This document shows positions 15,489 to 24,053 of a DNA stretch of 33,411 nucleotides, one piece after another; positions within the stretch are counted from its first letter, which is position 1; each line of letters opens with the position of its first letter. The stretch is from an uncultured Tissierellia bacterium (lineage in GTDB: Bacteria > Bacillota > Clostridia > Tissierellales > Tissierellaceae). The stretch spans positions 1-33,411 of the forward strand of contig CAMIXG010000015.1 of the NCBI GenBank assembly GCA_946402705.1, given 5' to 3'. The notes beneath the pieces are model-generated. The model did not search any database and was not told the origin of the DNA. It was given only the letters and a program-made list of their open reading frames with translations. The position numbers and the translations under genes were made by a program.

Positions 15489-17096
15489 ATGAAATTTACA
15501 AGTAAGAAACATATCATCTCCCTGTCTATGGCAGGATTAATAGCTGTATCAAGTATTAGCACTAGTTTTGCTGGAAGCTTAGCTTCAGCAGAATACACTA
15601 ATGCTAACAGTCATATAGCTGAAGTTAAATCAATTAATAGTAAGGTTAGCAAGGCTAGAGCATTACACAAAATCTACATAATAAACCATGAAGATACAAG
15701 CCTTGAAGACTCTGCTAAATGGGCTTTAGAAAATAAAATTATCAAGGACAAAACTAGCCTAGATAAGGATATTACTCGTGGAGAGTTTTCAGTTATAATA
15801 GCTAACTATCTAACTAGTTTAGGAAAAGTTTCCGCTCCAACTGATAGCTTAAAAACTATAAAAGATTTTAAATCTATAAAACCAGAATATATAAATTCAC
15901 TAAAAATCGCTTATGATAATAAGCTGATGATAGGTAATACTCTAGGATACATGTTAGCTGATGATTTATTAACAGAAAATGAACTTGCTCATGTAATCAA
16001 TAGATTAGAAACAATAGTTAAATCAGAACCAATTAAGAAAGAGGAAACTTCTGTAAAAGGGAAAGTTGTAGAAGTTAGTAAATATGGTAATGTAACTACT
16101 TCTGCTACTGTAAAAGAATTTAAAGATGCTGGCTTTGAAGCTGGAGATATTCTAACTATAAAAGTTAATGGAAAAGATATATCTGCTCCATATGGAGATA
16201 CTTACTCAAATGTTGATAATAAAAAAGAAGTTATTGTTCCAGAAAATACTACTGGAAGAATTATTACAGCTATAAATATGGGAGATTTCTCTAAGACATA
16301 CCAAGCTACAAAGGATGTTGAAATGGAATTTTCTATGAAGGAGAAAGCTGGTTACAAGGAAGAATATGAAATAAGAAGTATAGATAAGTATCGTACTACT
16401 AACAGAAAAGATTATTCTTCTGATGAAGTATTTGCTAACTTTAGACCTATTGTAATGGGAAATATTGCCAAGGGTGTACTTTATAGAACTTCATCACCTA
16501 TTAATCCTGAAATAGGCCGTGCTAAATATGCAAATGATTTGGTGGAAAAAGTTGGAGTTAAAACTGTTATAAATATGGCTGATTCAAAAGAAGAATTAGA
16601 AGGTTATTTTGTAGCAGATACTTTTGCATCACCTTATTATAAATCTTTATATGACAAAGGTTCTGTTAAATATTTAAATATGGGTGTTGATTTTACTAGT
16701 GATGACTTTAACACAAAATTTAAAGATGGATTAATTTTCTTATCTGAAAATACTGGACCTTTTGCTGTTCATTGTAATGAAGGAAAAGATAGGGCTGGAT
16801 TTATCTCAATAGTGCTAGAAGCCTTAATGGGTGGTTCTGTTGATGAAATAAAGGCCGATTATATGGTTTCTTATATGAACTATTATTTCGTTGAAAAAGA
16901 TTCTAAACAATATGAAAAAATAGCTGATTCAAATGTTATGAAATCTTTGAAAATGATAGCTAATGTAAAAACTGATGAAGAACTTAGAAAAGTTAATCTA
17001 TCAGAGAAAACTGAAGAATATTTAAAAAATACTATTAAACTTGATGATGCTACTATAGCAAAAATAAAAACAGTTTTATCTACTGAAATAAAATAA
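15489..17096 (+). CDS. Secreted SLH-domain protein with CX5R tyrosine/lipid phosphatase domain
   Basis: The 535-residue protein has a signal peptide (residues 1-28, cleavage probably after SFA). Two S-layer-homology-like segments follow (about 71-115 and 122-175, with ITRGEFSVIIANYL), which suggest cell-wall anchoring. Residues 189-283 (YGNVTTSATVKEF, GFEAGDILTIKVNG, GRIITAINMGDFS) resemble the C-terminal beta domain of SAM-hydroxide adenosyltransferase (DUF62) proteins; this match is tentative. Residues 315-460 form a phosphatase with the P-loop HCNEGKDRAGF (C429, R435), of the GKDR type seen in bacterial tyrosine and phosphoinositide phosphatases, and with FRPIVMGNIAKGVLYRTSSP. AAAGGGG precedes the ATG. 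The substrate is unknown. Confidence 0.85.
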   Translation: MKFTSKKHIISLSMAGLIAVSSISTSFAGSLASAEYTNANSHIAEVKSINSKVSKARALHKIYIINHEDTSLEDSAKWALENKIIKDKTSLDKDITRGEFSVIIANYLTSLGKVSAPTDSLKTIKDFKSIKPEYINSLKIAYDNKLMIGNTLGYMLADDLLTENELAHVINRLETIVKSEPIKKEETSVKGKVVEVSKYGNVTTSATVKEFKDAGFEAGDILTIKVNGKDISAPYGDTYSNVDNKKEVIVPENTTGRIITAINMGDFSKTYQATKDVEMEFSMKEKAGYKEEYEIRSIDKYRTTNRKDYSSDEVFANFRPIVMGNIAKGVLYRTSSPINPEIGRAKYANDLVEKVGVKTVINMADSKEELEGYFVADTFASPYYKSLYDKGSVKYLNMGVDFTSDDFNTKFKDGLIFLSENTGPFAVHCNEGKDRAGFISIVLEALMGGSVDEIKADYMVSYMNYYFVEKDSKQYEKIADSNVMKSLKMIANVKTDEELRKVNLSEKTEEYLKNTIKLDDATIAKIKTVLSTEIK

Positions 17097-17122
17097 TAAA
17101 TTTATAAGCAAATATAAATAGC

Positions 17123-17160
17123 AAAACCATCAGCCTGGCTGATGGTTTTGTTTTATTTTA
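17123..17160 (+). terminator. Intrinsic terminator after the SLH phosphatase gene
   Basis: Thirteen-base arms AAAACCATCAGCC (17123-17135) and GGCTGATGGTTTT (17137-17149) are followed by GTTTTATTTT. It may also serve the convergent unknown gene, whose stop is at 17209. Confidence 0.88.
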
Positions 17161-17208
17161 GATAATTTTCTCGCTTTTAGATGAAAATAGAGTTTCTTAT
17201 TTATAAGC

Positions 17209-18168
17209 CTATAAATAAAATTCTACTATTTCTGATCCAAAAACACTATCTTTTTCTTCTTCAAATTTTAATATTACACTTGGATAATTATTTCCTATCT
17301 TAAGTTCTGTATAATCCTTGTCATAGATAGTATCTATATAGGATATAAAATCATCTATATCTTTTAATAATTTTTTATTAGTTTTAGTATCATCTAAATA
17401 TACTAAGGCTCTATTTCTTATTATTCTTAGATATTCTACTAAAATCTCCCTAACTTCAGAATCTTTTTCTCCCATTAAATACCTATATCCTAAATCAAAT
17501 ATCGACAAGAATGGTATAAAATCATTTTCAAACTCTTCTTCAGCTATTCTTATTTCTATTAGCTTATCAAAGTATTTTACTATACCAAATATCATCTTAT
17601 CTACCTGACTACCATCTTCGCCTTGTAGTTTATCTTGAATAAATTCCAATACATAGTCCGTATTAAGATTTACTTCTATAAAAGATAAACTCTCATCATC
17701 TTTTACCTTAACATCTTTTAGATTTTTAATCATATAGTCTATAAATTCATCCCTATAATTCTTAATATTTTCATTGGATCCATTATAGTTACCATCTTCA
17801 TTATGCATAAGTATTCTAATATTTACATCATTGTACTTTAACAAATCTATAGATAATCTCATTTCTCCTTGGATATCCTTGTATTTATTTTCCAATTTGC
17901 TTAAAATATCCACATCTAAATATATCTTAAATATATTTAGCAAGCTGTTTATTCTAACTATACTTTGCATACTTTCATAACCAAATTCTCTAAGTCTATT
18001 ATTTTTTTCCCTAGCCAGTACCTTTTCTTTTTCCAAGTCTAGGTCAAATTCTAGCCTTAAAGAGTCTAAATGCTTTATAATTCTGCACTTATTTTCTTCA
18101 ATATGCTCCATATCTGCTGCCATTATATCTATAGACTCCAGTATTTCCAAAAGTTGAACACTATTCAT
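17209..18168 (-). CDS. Unknown soluble helical protein (319 aa)
   Basis: I do not recognise a family. The 319-residue protein has no signal peptide or membrane span. It is acidic and predicted largely alpha-helical, with charged, coiled-coil-like segments near the N-terminus (about 15-65). A more compact C-terminal part ends NNYPSVILKFEEEKDSVFGS. AAGGGGATG stands upstream of the ATG, and a TATAAT (18203-18198) lies 30 bases before it, so it appears to be an expressed single gene. Base composition is like its neighbours. It lies between the convergent SLH phosphatase and the DivPAP2 gene, which ends at a terminator, so it probably forms its own unit. Confidence 0.8.
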   Translation of the reverse strand: MNSVQLLEILESIDIMAADMEHIEENKCRIIKHLDSLRLEFDLDLEKEKVLAREKNNRLREFGYESMQSIVRINSLLNIFKIYLDVDILSKLENKYKDIQGEMRLSIDLLKYNDVNIRILMHNEDGNYNGSNENIKNYRDEFIDYMIKNLKDVKVKDDESLSFIEVNLNTDYVLEFIQDKLQGEDGSQVDKMIFGIVKYFDKLIEIRIAEEEFENDFIPFLSIFDLGYRYLMGEKDSEVREILVEYLRIIRNRALVYLDDTKTNKKLLKDIDDFISYIDTIYDKDYTELKIGNNYPSVILKFEEEKDSVFGSEIVEFYL

Positions 18169-18240
18169 ACTATCATCCCCTTTTAATCTAAAATATAATT
18201 ATACTACTCCTCTAACTATTTTATCATATTTAAAAAAGAA

Positions 18241-18280
18241 AAATTACTAAAAAGTAAAAAAATTTACTCTTTAGTAATTT
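18241..18280 (-). terminator. Intrinsic terminator overlapping the end of the DivPAP2 gene
   Basis: Eighteen-base arms (18241-18258 and 18263-18280) pair fully in the minus RNA with one G-U pair around an AAAA spacer, followed by a U-rich tract. The stem contains the stop codon and last codons of the DivPAP2 gene. Confidence 0.8.
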
Positions 18281-18726
18281 AAATATCCTATATATCCTAT
18301 TATAATGCCAAGTATGGCTCCTGCAAAAACTTCTAATTTTGTGTGACCTATAAGTTCTTTCATCTTTTCATCAGGTTTTAAATCCTCTGATACAATTACA
18401 CCTAGTATATTTCTAAGCTCATTTAATACTCTAGCCTGTTTTCCAACAGCCATTCTAACCCCAGAAGCATCATACATTATAATTCCTGCAAAAGTAAAAG
18501 CTATTGCAAAATTTGTAGTAGAAAAACCTTCTGTAAGTCCTATCATTGTTGTTAGGGTCATAACAAAGGATGAATGTGAGCTAGGCATTCCACCTGAATC
18601 AAATGCCCGACCAACATTCCAATTACCAAACACAAAAAGGTGAGTTAAAACTTTTAAAATTTGAGCTGTTAGTAAACTTATTACACTCATTATTAGAATT
18701 TTATTTTCAAATATATCTAAAATCAT
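18271..18726 (-). CDS. Divergent PAP2 family membrane protein (YuiD-like)
   Basis: The 151-residue membrane protein has the DivPAP2 signature GGMPSSHSSFV (45-55), which keeps the SxxH core of PAP2 acid phosphatases. Hydrophobic segments surround it, and MIMYDASGVRMAVGKQA is also conserved in the family. The reaction is unproven; a lipid or pyrophosphate phosphatase role is suspected. GAAAGGAG precedes the ATG. The exporter permease gene ends 35 bases upstream with no terminator seen between them, so it may be co-transcribed with the exporter. Confidence 0.9.
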   Translation of the reverse strand: MILDIFENKILIMSVISLLTAQILKVLTHLFVFGNWNVGRAFDSGGMPSSHSSFVMTLTTMIGLTEGFSTTNFAIAFTFAGIIMYDASGVRMAVGKQARVLNELRNILGVIVSEDLKPDEKMKELIGHTKLEVFAGAILGIIIGYIGYLNY

Positions 18727-18761
18727 AATATAATCTCCTTTCAGACTATATCACAATAGAT

Positions 18762-19976
18762 TTATTCGTATCTTAAAGCCTCTATTGGATCTAATTTAGA
18801 TGCCTTATTAGCTGGGTATATACCAAAGAATATACCTACTCCAGCTGAGAATAACCAAGCTACAGCTATTGTACTAAGCGATACGGATGGAGGTATCTTT
18901 ATAAATACAGATATCAAAGATGAAAAACCTATTCCTAATATAGTTCCTATTATTCCACCTATACCCGAAACTATAACAGATTCCACTAGAAACTGTAACA
19001 AAATATCCTTTCTCTTAGCTCCTATAGCTTTTCTTATGCCTATCTCCCTAGTTCTTTCTGTAACTGATACAAACATTATATTCATAACTCCTATACCACC
19101 TACAAGTAAAGAAATAGCTGCAATAGCTCCAATTACCATAGTTATTATACCTGTTATTTTATTAATACTTCCCAGTTCTTCTTCAGCAGTAGCAAGTACA
19201 TACTTGTTTTCTCCAACAGATTCATGTCTTCTCTCTACTAAAGTGATTATTTTATCTTTTGTACCCTGTATATCTACTCCATCTTCAAATACTATTTCCA
19301 TACCTGAGAAAGTTTCTATTGAACTAAAGTTCATCATAGTTGTATATGGTATATAGACAGAAGCCCTATCTCCACCTCCACCTAAGGCAGATAGATTACT
19401 CTTAGGATCTTCATACACACCTACTAGTGTTAAGGATAACATCTTGTTTTCTAAGTTGATATCCAAAGTTTCTCCAACTACATTACTTCTACCAAATATA
19501 TCCATGGCAGCCTTTTTATTTATAACTCCAACATTTCTACCTGAAGTTATATCATCTTTTATTAAAAACCTACCATCTAACAATTCTAATTTGGCTATAT
19601 CCTTATATTTTTCATTGGCTACTAGTAGGTTTACATCTAATTTTTTCTTTCTGAGATTTATGTTACCATTACCACCTACACCTGGCATTACTGCCTTTAG
19701 TTCATCTCCGAACTGAGATTGTACAGCCTCTAAGTCACCCTTTGTAAACATATCACTGTCCATTACTTCCTCTGACCAGTTTGTATACATATAGGCTTTT
19801 CCAGCTCCAAACTGTTCAAATTCTTTATCTATCATTTTCTGACTACCTTCACCTATGGCTACTACAGTTATAACTGATGATATACCAATTATTATACCAA
19901 GCATAGTAAGTAGGGAACGCATCTTATTTCCTAAAATAGCAGATAGGGCAACTTTAACACTTTCAACTATATTCAT
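18762..19976 (-). CDS. ABC exporter permease, MacB/YknZ type
   Basis: The 404-residue protein has an N-terminal membrane helix after ILGNKMRSLLTMLGIIIG and a large extracytoplasmic MacB-type domain (about 45-260). Three C-terminal helices form an FtsX domain, including SLLVGGIGVMNIMFVSVTERTREIGIRKAIGA. It pairs with the ATPase encoded just upstream, overlapping it by four bases (ATGA). MacB/YknZ systems act by mechanotransmission and move peptides, toxins or antimicrobials through an adaptor. The gene order adaptor-ATPase-permease is that of Bacillus yknXYZ, without a yknW. Confidence 0.93.
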   Translation of the reverse strand: MNIVESVKVALSAILGNKMRSLLTMLGIIIGISSVITVVAIGEGSQKMIDKEFEQFGAGKAYMYTNWSEEVMDSDMFTKGDLEAVQSQFGDELKAVMPGVGGNGNINLRKKKLDVNLLVANEKYKDIAKLELLDGRFLIKDDITSGRNVGVINKKAAMDIFGRSNVVGETLDINLENKMLSLTLVGVYEDPKSNLSALGGGGDRASVYIPYTTMMNFSSIETFSGMEIVFEDGVDIQGTKDKIITLVERRHESVGENKYVLATAEEELGSINKITGIITMVIGAIAAISLLVGGIGVMNIMFVSVTERTREIGIRKAIGAKRKDILLQFLVESVIVSGIGGIIGTILGIGFSSLISVFIKIPPSVSLSTIAVAWLFSAGVGIFFGIYPANKASKLDPIEALRYE

Positions 19977-20740
19977 TCTGTTTCACCTGCTTCCACTATT
20001 TCTTCTACTACATCATTCTCTTTCTCTACATCTTTTTCTGCTATAGCTTCAATTATTCTTCTATCTTCTACTAAAGCATCCTCTATTATTTCTCCATCCT
20101 TACAAACTATCATCCTCTTAGTATGTTCCGCTATATCTAATTCATGCGTTACCATAACTATAGTTACACCTTCATTATTTAATTGCTGAAAGATACCCAT
20201 TATCTCATTACTAGATTTACTATCTAGGTTTCCTGTAGGCTCATCTGCAAAAAGTACTGAAGGTTCATTTACCAAGGCTCTAGCTATGGCAACTCTTTGC
20301 TTTTGACCTCCAGATAACTCATTTGGCTTATGGTGGATTCTTTCACCAAGACCAACTCTATCCAATGCCTTTAAAGCTTTTTGCTTTCTTTCCTCTGCTG
20401 GAAGTCCTGCATATATCATTGGAAGTTCAACATTTTTAAAGGCATCAAGTTTTGGTATTAGATTAAAGGATTGAAATACAAATCCTATTTTTCTATTTCT
20501 AATAGTTGCAAGTTCATCATCACCTAAGTTTCCTACCTCTTCTCCATCAAGTTCATATAGACCTTTTGTAGGTCTATCCAGACAGCCTAAGATGTTCATA
20601 AATGTAGACTTACCAGAACCTGATGGCCCCATTATAGCTATGAACTCCTCATCTTCTATAGTGATATTTATATTTTTAAGAGCTTCTAATTCAAGCTTTC
20701 CATTTTTATATACCTTATATAAATTTTCTATTTTTATCAT
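19973..20740 (-). CDS. ABC exporter ATP-binding protein, MacB/YknY type
   Basis: The 255-residue ATPase has Walker A GPSGSGKST, signature LSGGQKQRVAIARAL, Walker B VLFADEPTGNLDS and the switch MVTHELDIA. This is the LolD/MacB subfamily. An acidic tail of about 30 residues, rich in Glu and Val, extends beyond the usual end of the family and is of unknown role. It overlaps the permease gene by four bases and lies one base after the adaptor gene, so the three are one operon. Confidence 0.95.
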   Translation of the reverse strand: MIKIENLYKVYKNGKLELEALKNINITIEDEEFIAIMGPSGSGKSTFMNILGCLDRPTKGLYELDGEEVGNLGDDELATIRNRKIGFVFQSFNLIPKLDAFKNVELPMIYAGLPAEERKQKALKALDRVGLGERIHHKPNELSGGQKQRVAIARALVNEPSVLFADEPTGNLDSKSSNEIMGIFQQLNNEGVTIVMVTHELDIAEHTKRMIVCKDGEIIEDALVEDRRIIEAIAEKDVEKENDVVEEIVEAGETE

Positions 20741-20741
20741 A

Positions 20742-21986
20742 TTAAAGCTCCTTACTTAAAGTAACTTCTGCTCCTTCAACTGTTTCTTCTGTAGGATTTA
20801 ATATTACTTCCTGTCCTTCTTTTAGACCACCTATGACCTCAACCTTAAAATCATCACCTATTCCAGTAGTTACATCTATCTTTTTAACCTTATTATTTTC
20901 TACTACAAATATAGATTTTTTACCATCTTTTTGAGTAAATATAGTTTCATAAGGAAGTACAAATACATTGTCTTTCTTATTAGTTAAAATATCTGCCTTA
21001 GCTGATAAACCTGGTTTTAAAATATCATTTCCCTTATCAACAGATATCTTTATTTCAATAGTATTTTCACTACCAGTTAATTTTTGATTTTCATCTGATA
21101 ATGATGCTTTTGCAACATTTCCTATTTGTTTTACCTGTCCTTTATATTTTTTACCTTGTAGGGAATCTCCTGTTATTTCAACTGGATTTCCAACCTTTAA
21201 TTTTCCAACATCATACTCATTCATATTTATAATCATCTCTAAGTTATCTATATCTTGAATGGACATTAGCATCTTACGTGCTTCTACTATTCCACTTTCT
21301 GATATTTTTGTATCTACTATAGTTCCTGAAATTGGAGACTTTATAGTATACTTAGCCAGGTCTTTTTTTAGATTTTGAAGTTCTATTCTGGAAAGTTCAA
21401 CTCTTTCTCTTTGCATATTTATATCACTTTGTTTGTCATTATTATTGATTTTATCTTTAGCAAGTATAATATCGTTATTTAACTGATCAAGTGTATCCCT
21501 AGCCTTATCCACTTCTACCTTAGTCATACCTCCAGCCTGATAAAGCTCTGAGCTTCTTTGGTATTCTCTTTCAGCTTCTTTTTGTCTTATCTCTAAATTA
21601 TCTAAACTAATTTGTTCTTCTAAATTTCCACCTTTTTCAGTTTTTCTAAGATTTTCTTCTTCTATTCTAAGTCTTATTTCAGACTCTCTAATCTTATTTC
21701 TCATGCTAGAATCATCCAAGGTCATAAGTAACTGATCCTTTGTAACCTTATCCCCTCTTTTTACATACATTTTTTGTATCTGTTCTTCCACATCAGACAT
21801 TACATCCCTCTTATCCATAGATACAATTACTCCTGTACTCTTTATGTTTGAGGATATACTTCCCTTCTCAACTTGTGTAGTATCTACTACTAGGCCAACT
21901 TGTTTACTTTGCCCGCCCTTTATTTTCAAACCTATAACTATAGCAATAATTAATACTACAACTCCTATTATTACCTTCTTTTTCAT
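20742..21986 (-). CDS. Exporter membrane-fusion (adaptor) protein, YknX/MacA type
   Basis: The 414-residue protein starts with a single membrane anchor (about residues 4-23). Then come a split biotinyl-lipoyl domain, a long helical hairpin (about 95-205) and beta-barrel and membrane-proximal domains (VLPYETIFTQKDGKKSIFVVEN). It links the MacB-type permease to the outside face of the membrane. GGGAGGAAG precedes the ATG. It is the first gene of the operon and lies behind a promoter with three 11-bp-spaced direct repeats, so it is probably induced by a two-component system. Confidence 0.93.
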   Translation of the reverse strand: MKKKVIIGVVVLIIAIVIGLKIKGGQSKQVGLVVDTTQVEKGSISSNIKSTGVIVSMDKRDVMSDVEEQIQKMYVKRGDKVTKDQLLMTLDDSSMRNKIRESEIRLRIEEENLRKTEKGGNLEEQISLDNLEIRQKEAEREYQRSSELYQAGGMTKVEVDKARDTLDQLNNDIILAKDKINNNDKQSDINMQRERVELSRIELQNLKKDLAKYTIKSPISGTIVDTKISESGIVEARKMLMSIQDIDNLEMIINMNEYDVGKLKVGNPVEITGDSLQGKKYKGQVKQIGNVAKASLSDENQKLTGSENTIEIKISVDKGNDILKPGLSAKADILTNKKDNVFVLPYETIFTQKDGKKSIFVVENNKVKKIDVTTGIGDDFKVEVIGGLKEGQEVILNPTEETVEGAEVTLSKEL

Positions 21987-22017
21987 CTTACTTCCTCCCT
22001 AGTTTATTATTAAGTAC

Positions 22018-22073
22018 ATTATATTATCTATTGTTTCTTAAAGACTTAATTTACTCTTAATTATTTCTTAATT
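22018..22073 (-). promoter_or_regulatory. Exporter promoter with 11-bp-spaced direct repeats
   Basis: The -10 on the minus strand is a perfect TATAAT (22023-22018). The -35 position (22046-22041, AGTCTT) has no consensus. Overlapping and upstream of it, CTTAATT occurs on the plus strand at 22045-22051, 22056-22062 and 22067-22073, exactly 11 bases apart. A partial copy, CTTAA, is at 22037. One copy per helical turn that replaces the -35 is typical of OmpR/PhoB-type response regulators. Confidence 0.6.
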
Positions 22074-22087
22074 CTGACCAAAATATG

Positions 22088-22125
22088 AAAAAAGTCCTAT
22101 ATCCATTATATTATAGAACTTTTTT
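22088..22125 (-). terminator. Intrinsic terminator after the cysteine desulfurase gene
   Basis: Fourteen-base arms AAAAAAGTCCTATA (22088-22101) and TATAGAACTTTTTT (22112-22125) pair in the minus RNA with one G-U pair and a 10-base loop. The stem is AT-rich. Confidence 0.7.
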
Positions 22126-22165
22126 TGTATTTTGAAATGACAATTTTGTCACTTTAGTATTTAAT

Positions 22166-23341
22166 TTACAAACCCAATTCTTTAAAGTACTTATCTATCT
22201 CTTTTATCTCTTCAATTGTATTGTATTTACCAAGTCCAACCCTATATACATTGGATTTATATTTTCCCATTCCCATATAGTCTAGAGAATTTGTCTTGCT
22301 ACTTGAACTACAGGCTGATCCAGCTGAAAATGCTACTCTATCTCCTATTTTATTAAGTAACTCTTCATTATCTATATTTGGAGTTGCAAAAGATACTGTA
22401 CCAGGTATTTTATTCTCCATATCATTAAATATTATGGCATCTGGAAAATTAGCCTTTATAATTTTTATAAATTCATCTTCTAGTTTTAATAAATTTTCTA
22501 TATGAGTTTTCATATTTCTCAAGGCTATCTCTGCTGCCTTACCAAAACCCACTATATCATGTACTGCAGCAGTACCTGCCCTATACCCACTCTCCTGATC
22601 TGCTCCCCCATGGATTAAGGATGCTATATTTTGCTTATCCTTGCCCTGTTTTCTAATATAGGCTGCTCCAACTCCTTTAGGCACATTTAATTTATGAGCT
22701 GAAAATGTTATAGAATCTAGCTTACTTATTTCCATATCAACTGGAATTTTTCCTATTATTTGAGTTGCATCAGAATGTATGTAGATATTTTTTTCCTTAA
22801 ATAGTTCTGTAATCTCTTTAATAGGATTTAAGTTTCCAATTTCATTATTTCCCCATATAAAACTTCCAAAGATACTAGTATCTTTTATCCTACTAGCCAA
22901 ATCTTCTACTTCCACTTGAGCATACTTATTTACATCTAAAAAATCTACATCAAATCCTCTATCAACTTTTTTGTCTGTTTCTGTATTCATAAATATCTCT
23001 CCATTTAAGTATCTAAAGGCGTTTAATACAGATTTATGCTCAACCTTTGAAGTCATTATATGATTACCCCTACCTTCATAACTTTTAAGATAATCAGTTA
23101 CTCCTTTTATTATAAAATTATTAGCTTCACTACCGGAAGATGTAAATAAAATTTCATCTGGATCTGCATTTATTAAGCTTGCTACATTTTCCCTAGCTAT
23201 TTCTATAGCTTTTTTTGATTCTGCCCCCAAATCATAATACTTACTCCCAGGATTTCCATAATAAAGCCTAAGATAGGGTTCCATAGCATCTAAGACTTCT
23301 TCATCTATCTTAGTTGTTGCATTATTATCAATATATATCAT
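22166..23341 (-). CDS. Cysteine desulfurase (NifS/IscS family)
   Basis: The 391-residue PLP enzyme starts MIYIDNNATTKIDEEVL. It has H102, the PLP lysine K217 in SAHKLNVPKG and the persulfide cysteine C344 in GSACSSSSK. The phosphate-binding loop SSGSEANN and the ESGYRAGT motif are present. It takes sulfur from cysteine for Fe-S clusters, tRNA thiolation or thiamine. No iscU, mnmA or thiI lies beside it, so the recipient is unknown. The sequence after the catalytic cysteine (SSSSKTNSLDYMG) differs from the classical IscS form, and I would not assign iscS or nifS. AGGGGGT precedes the ATG. Confidence 0.93.
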   Translation of the reverse strand: MIYIDNNATTKIDEEVLDAMEPYLRLYYGNPGSKYYDLGAESKKAIEIARENVASLINADPDEILFTSSGSEANNFIIKGVTDYLKSYEGRGNHIMTSKVEHKSVLNAFRYLNGEIFMNTETDKKVDRGFDVDFLDVNKYAQVEVEDLASRIKDTSIFGSFIWGNNEIGNLNPIKEITELFKEKNIYIHSDATQIIGKIPVDMEISKLDSITFSAHKLNVPKGVGAAYIRKQGKDKQNIASLIHGGADQESGYRAGTAAVHDIVGFGKAAEIALRNMKTHIENLLKLEDEFIKIIKANFPDAIIFNDMENKIPGTVSFATPNIDNEELLNKIGDRVAFSAGSACSSSSKTNSLDYMGMGKYKSNVYRVGLGKYNTIEEIKEIDKYFKELGL

Positions 23342-23383
23342 ATCTTACCCCCTTATGTTTTTTCAGAATTTTTCATCATATCG

Positions 23384-23392
23384 ATTATATCA
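23384..23392 (-). promoter_or_regulatory. Extended -10 promoter of the cysteine desulfurase gene
   Basis: On the minus strand TGATATAAT is an extended -10 element about 43 bases before the ATG. It lies just after the terminator of the upstream gene. Confidence 0.5.
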
Positions 23393-23400
23393 GCAAATAT

Positions 23401-23432
23401 AAAAAAAGGATACTAGCCTATCTAGTATCCTT
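23401..23432 (-). terminator. Intrinsic terminator after ribU
   Basis: Perfect 11-base arms AAGGATACTAG (23406-23416) and CTAGTATCCTT (23422-23432) flank the loop CCTAT. The A-run at 23401-23405 gives the U-tract in the minus RNA. Confidence 0.88.
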
Positions 23433-23441
23433 AAATCTATT

Positions 23442-24044
23442 TTATCTATGAAGTATTGGTGATAATCTTTTGTAAAGCGCAAGGGTTATTCCTGCGACAA
23501 TTGTTCCTTTTAATAGATTAAAGGGTAATACTGCATATAATATTAAAGTTTTATAATCTACAACATGTTTATTCACCTTACTTGCCATTTCTATTATCTT
23601 ATCCATAGGTACCATAACTCTTGAATAAAGTGGAAATACTATAAAGTAATTAGATAATGAAGCTGTTATTGACATTAAAATAACTCCACATATCAAACCT
23701 ATTACTGCTGATTTAAAACTTTTATTTCTATAGTAGATAAATCCGGCAGTATAACAATAAACTGAGCCAACTATAAAATTAGATAATTCTCCAACTCCTC
23801 CTGTGCCACTTCCCTCTACTAATAGGCTAAGTAGGTTTTTAAGCAGTTGAATCAAAACTCCAGCCATAGGTCCTATCGCAAAAGCACCCAGCAAGGCTGG
23901 TAAATCTGATATATCTAGTTTTAAAAATGGTGGTGCAAACCAAACTGATAAATCAAAAAACATCAAAATCATACCTATTGCACCTAATACGGAGATTTTG
24001 ACTAAGTTTCTAGTTGTTAATTCTCCCTTTGCTAATGTGTACAT
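23442..24044 (-). CDS. ribU: Riboflavin ECF transporter S component RibU
   Basis: This 200-residue membrane protein with about six spans matches the ECF S-component family, with LDISDLPALLGAFAIGPMAGVLIQLLKNLL. An FMN riboswitch in its leader identifies the substrate as riboflavin. S components bind the vitamin and need the shared EcfA-EcfA'-EcfT module, which is not encoded in the window. AGGAGGG stands 5 bases before the ATG, inside a hairpin that could hide it. Confidence 0.93.
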   Translation of the reverse strand: MYTLAKGELTTRNLVKISVLGAIGMILMFFDLSVWFAPPFLKLDISDLPALLGAFAIGPMAGVLIQLLKNLLSLLVEGSGTGGVGELSNFIVGSVYCYTAGFIYYRNKSFKSAVIGLICGVILMSITASLSNYFIVFPLYSRVMVPMDKIIEMASKVNKHVVDYKTLILYAVLPFNLLKGTIVAGITLALYKRLSPILHR

Positions 24045-24053
24045 AAAATCCCT

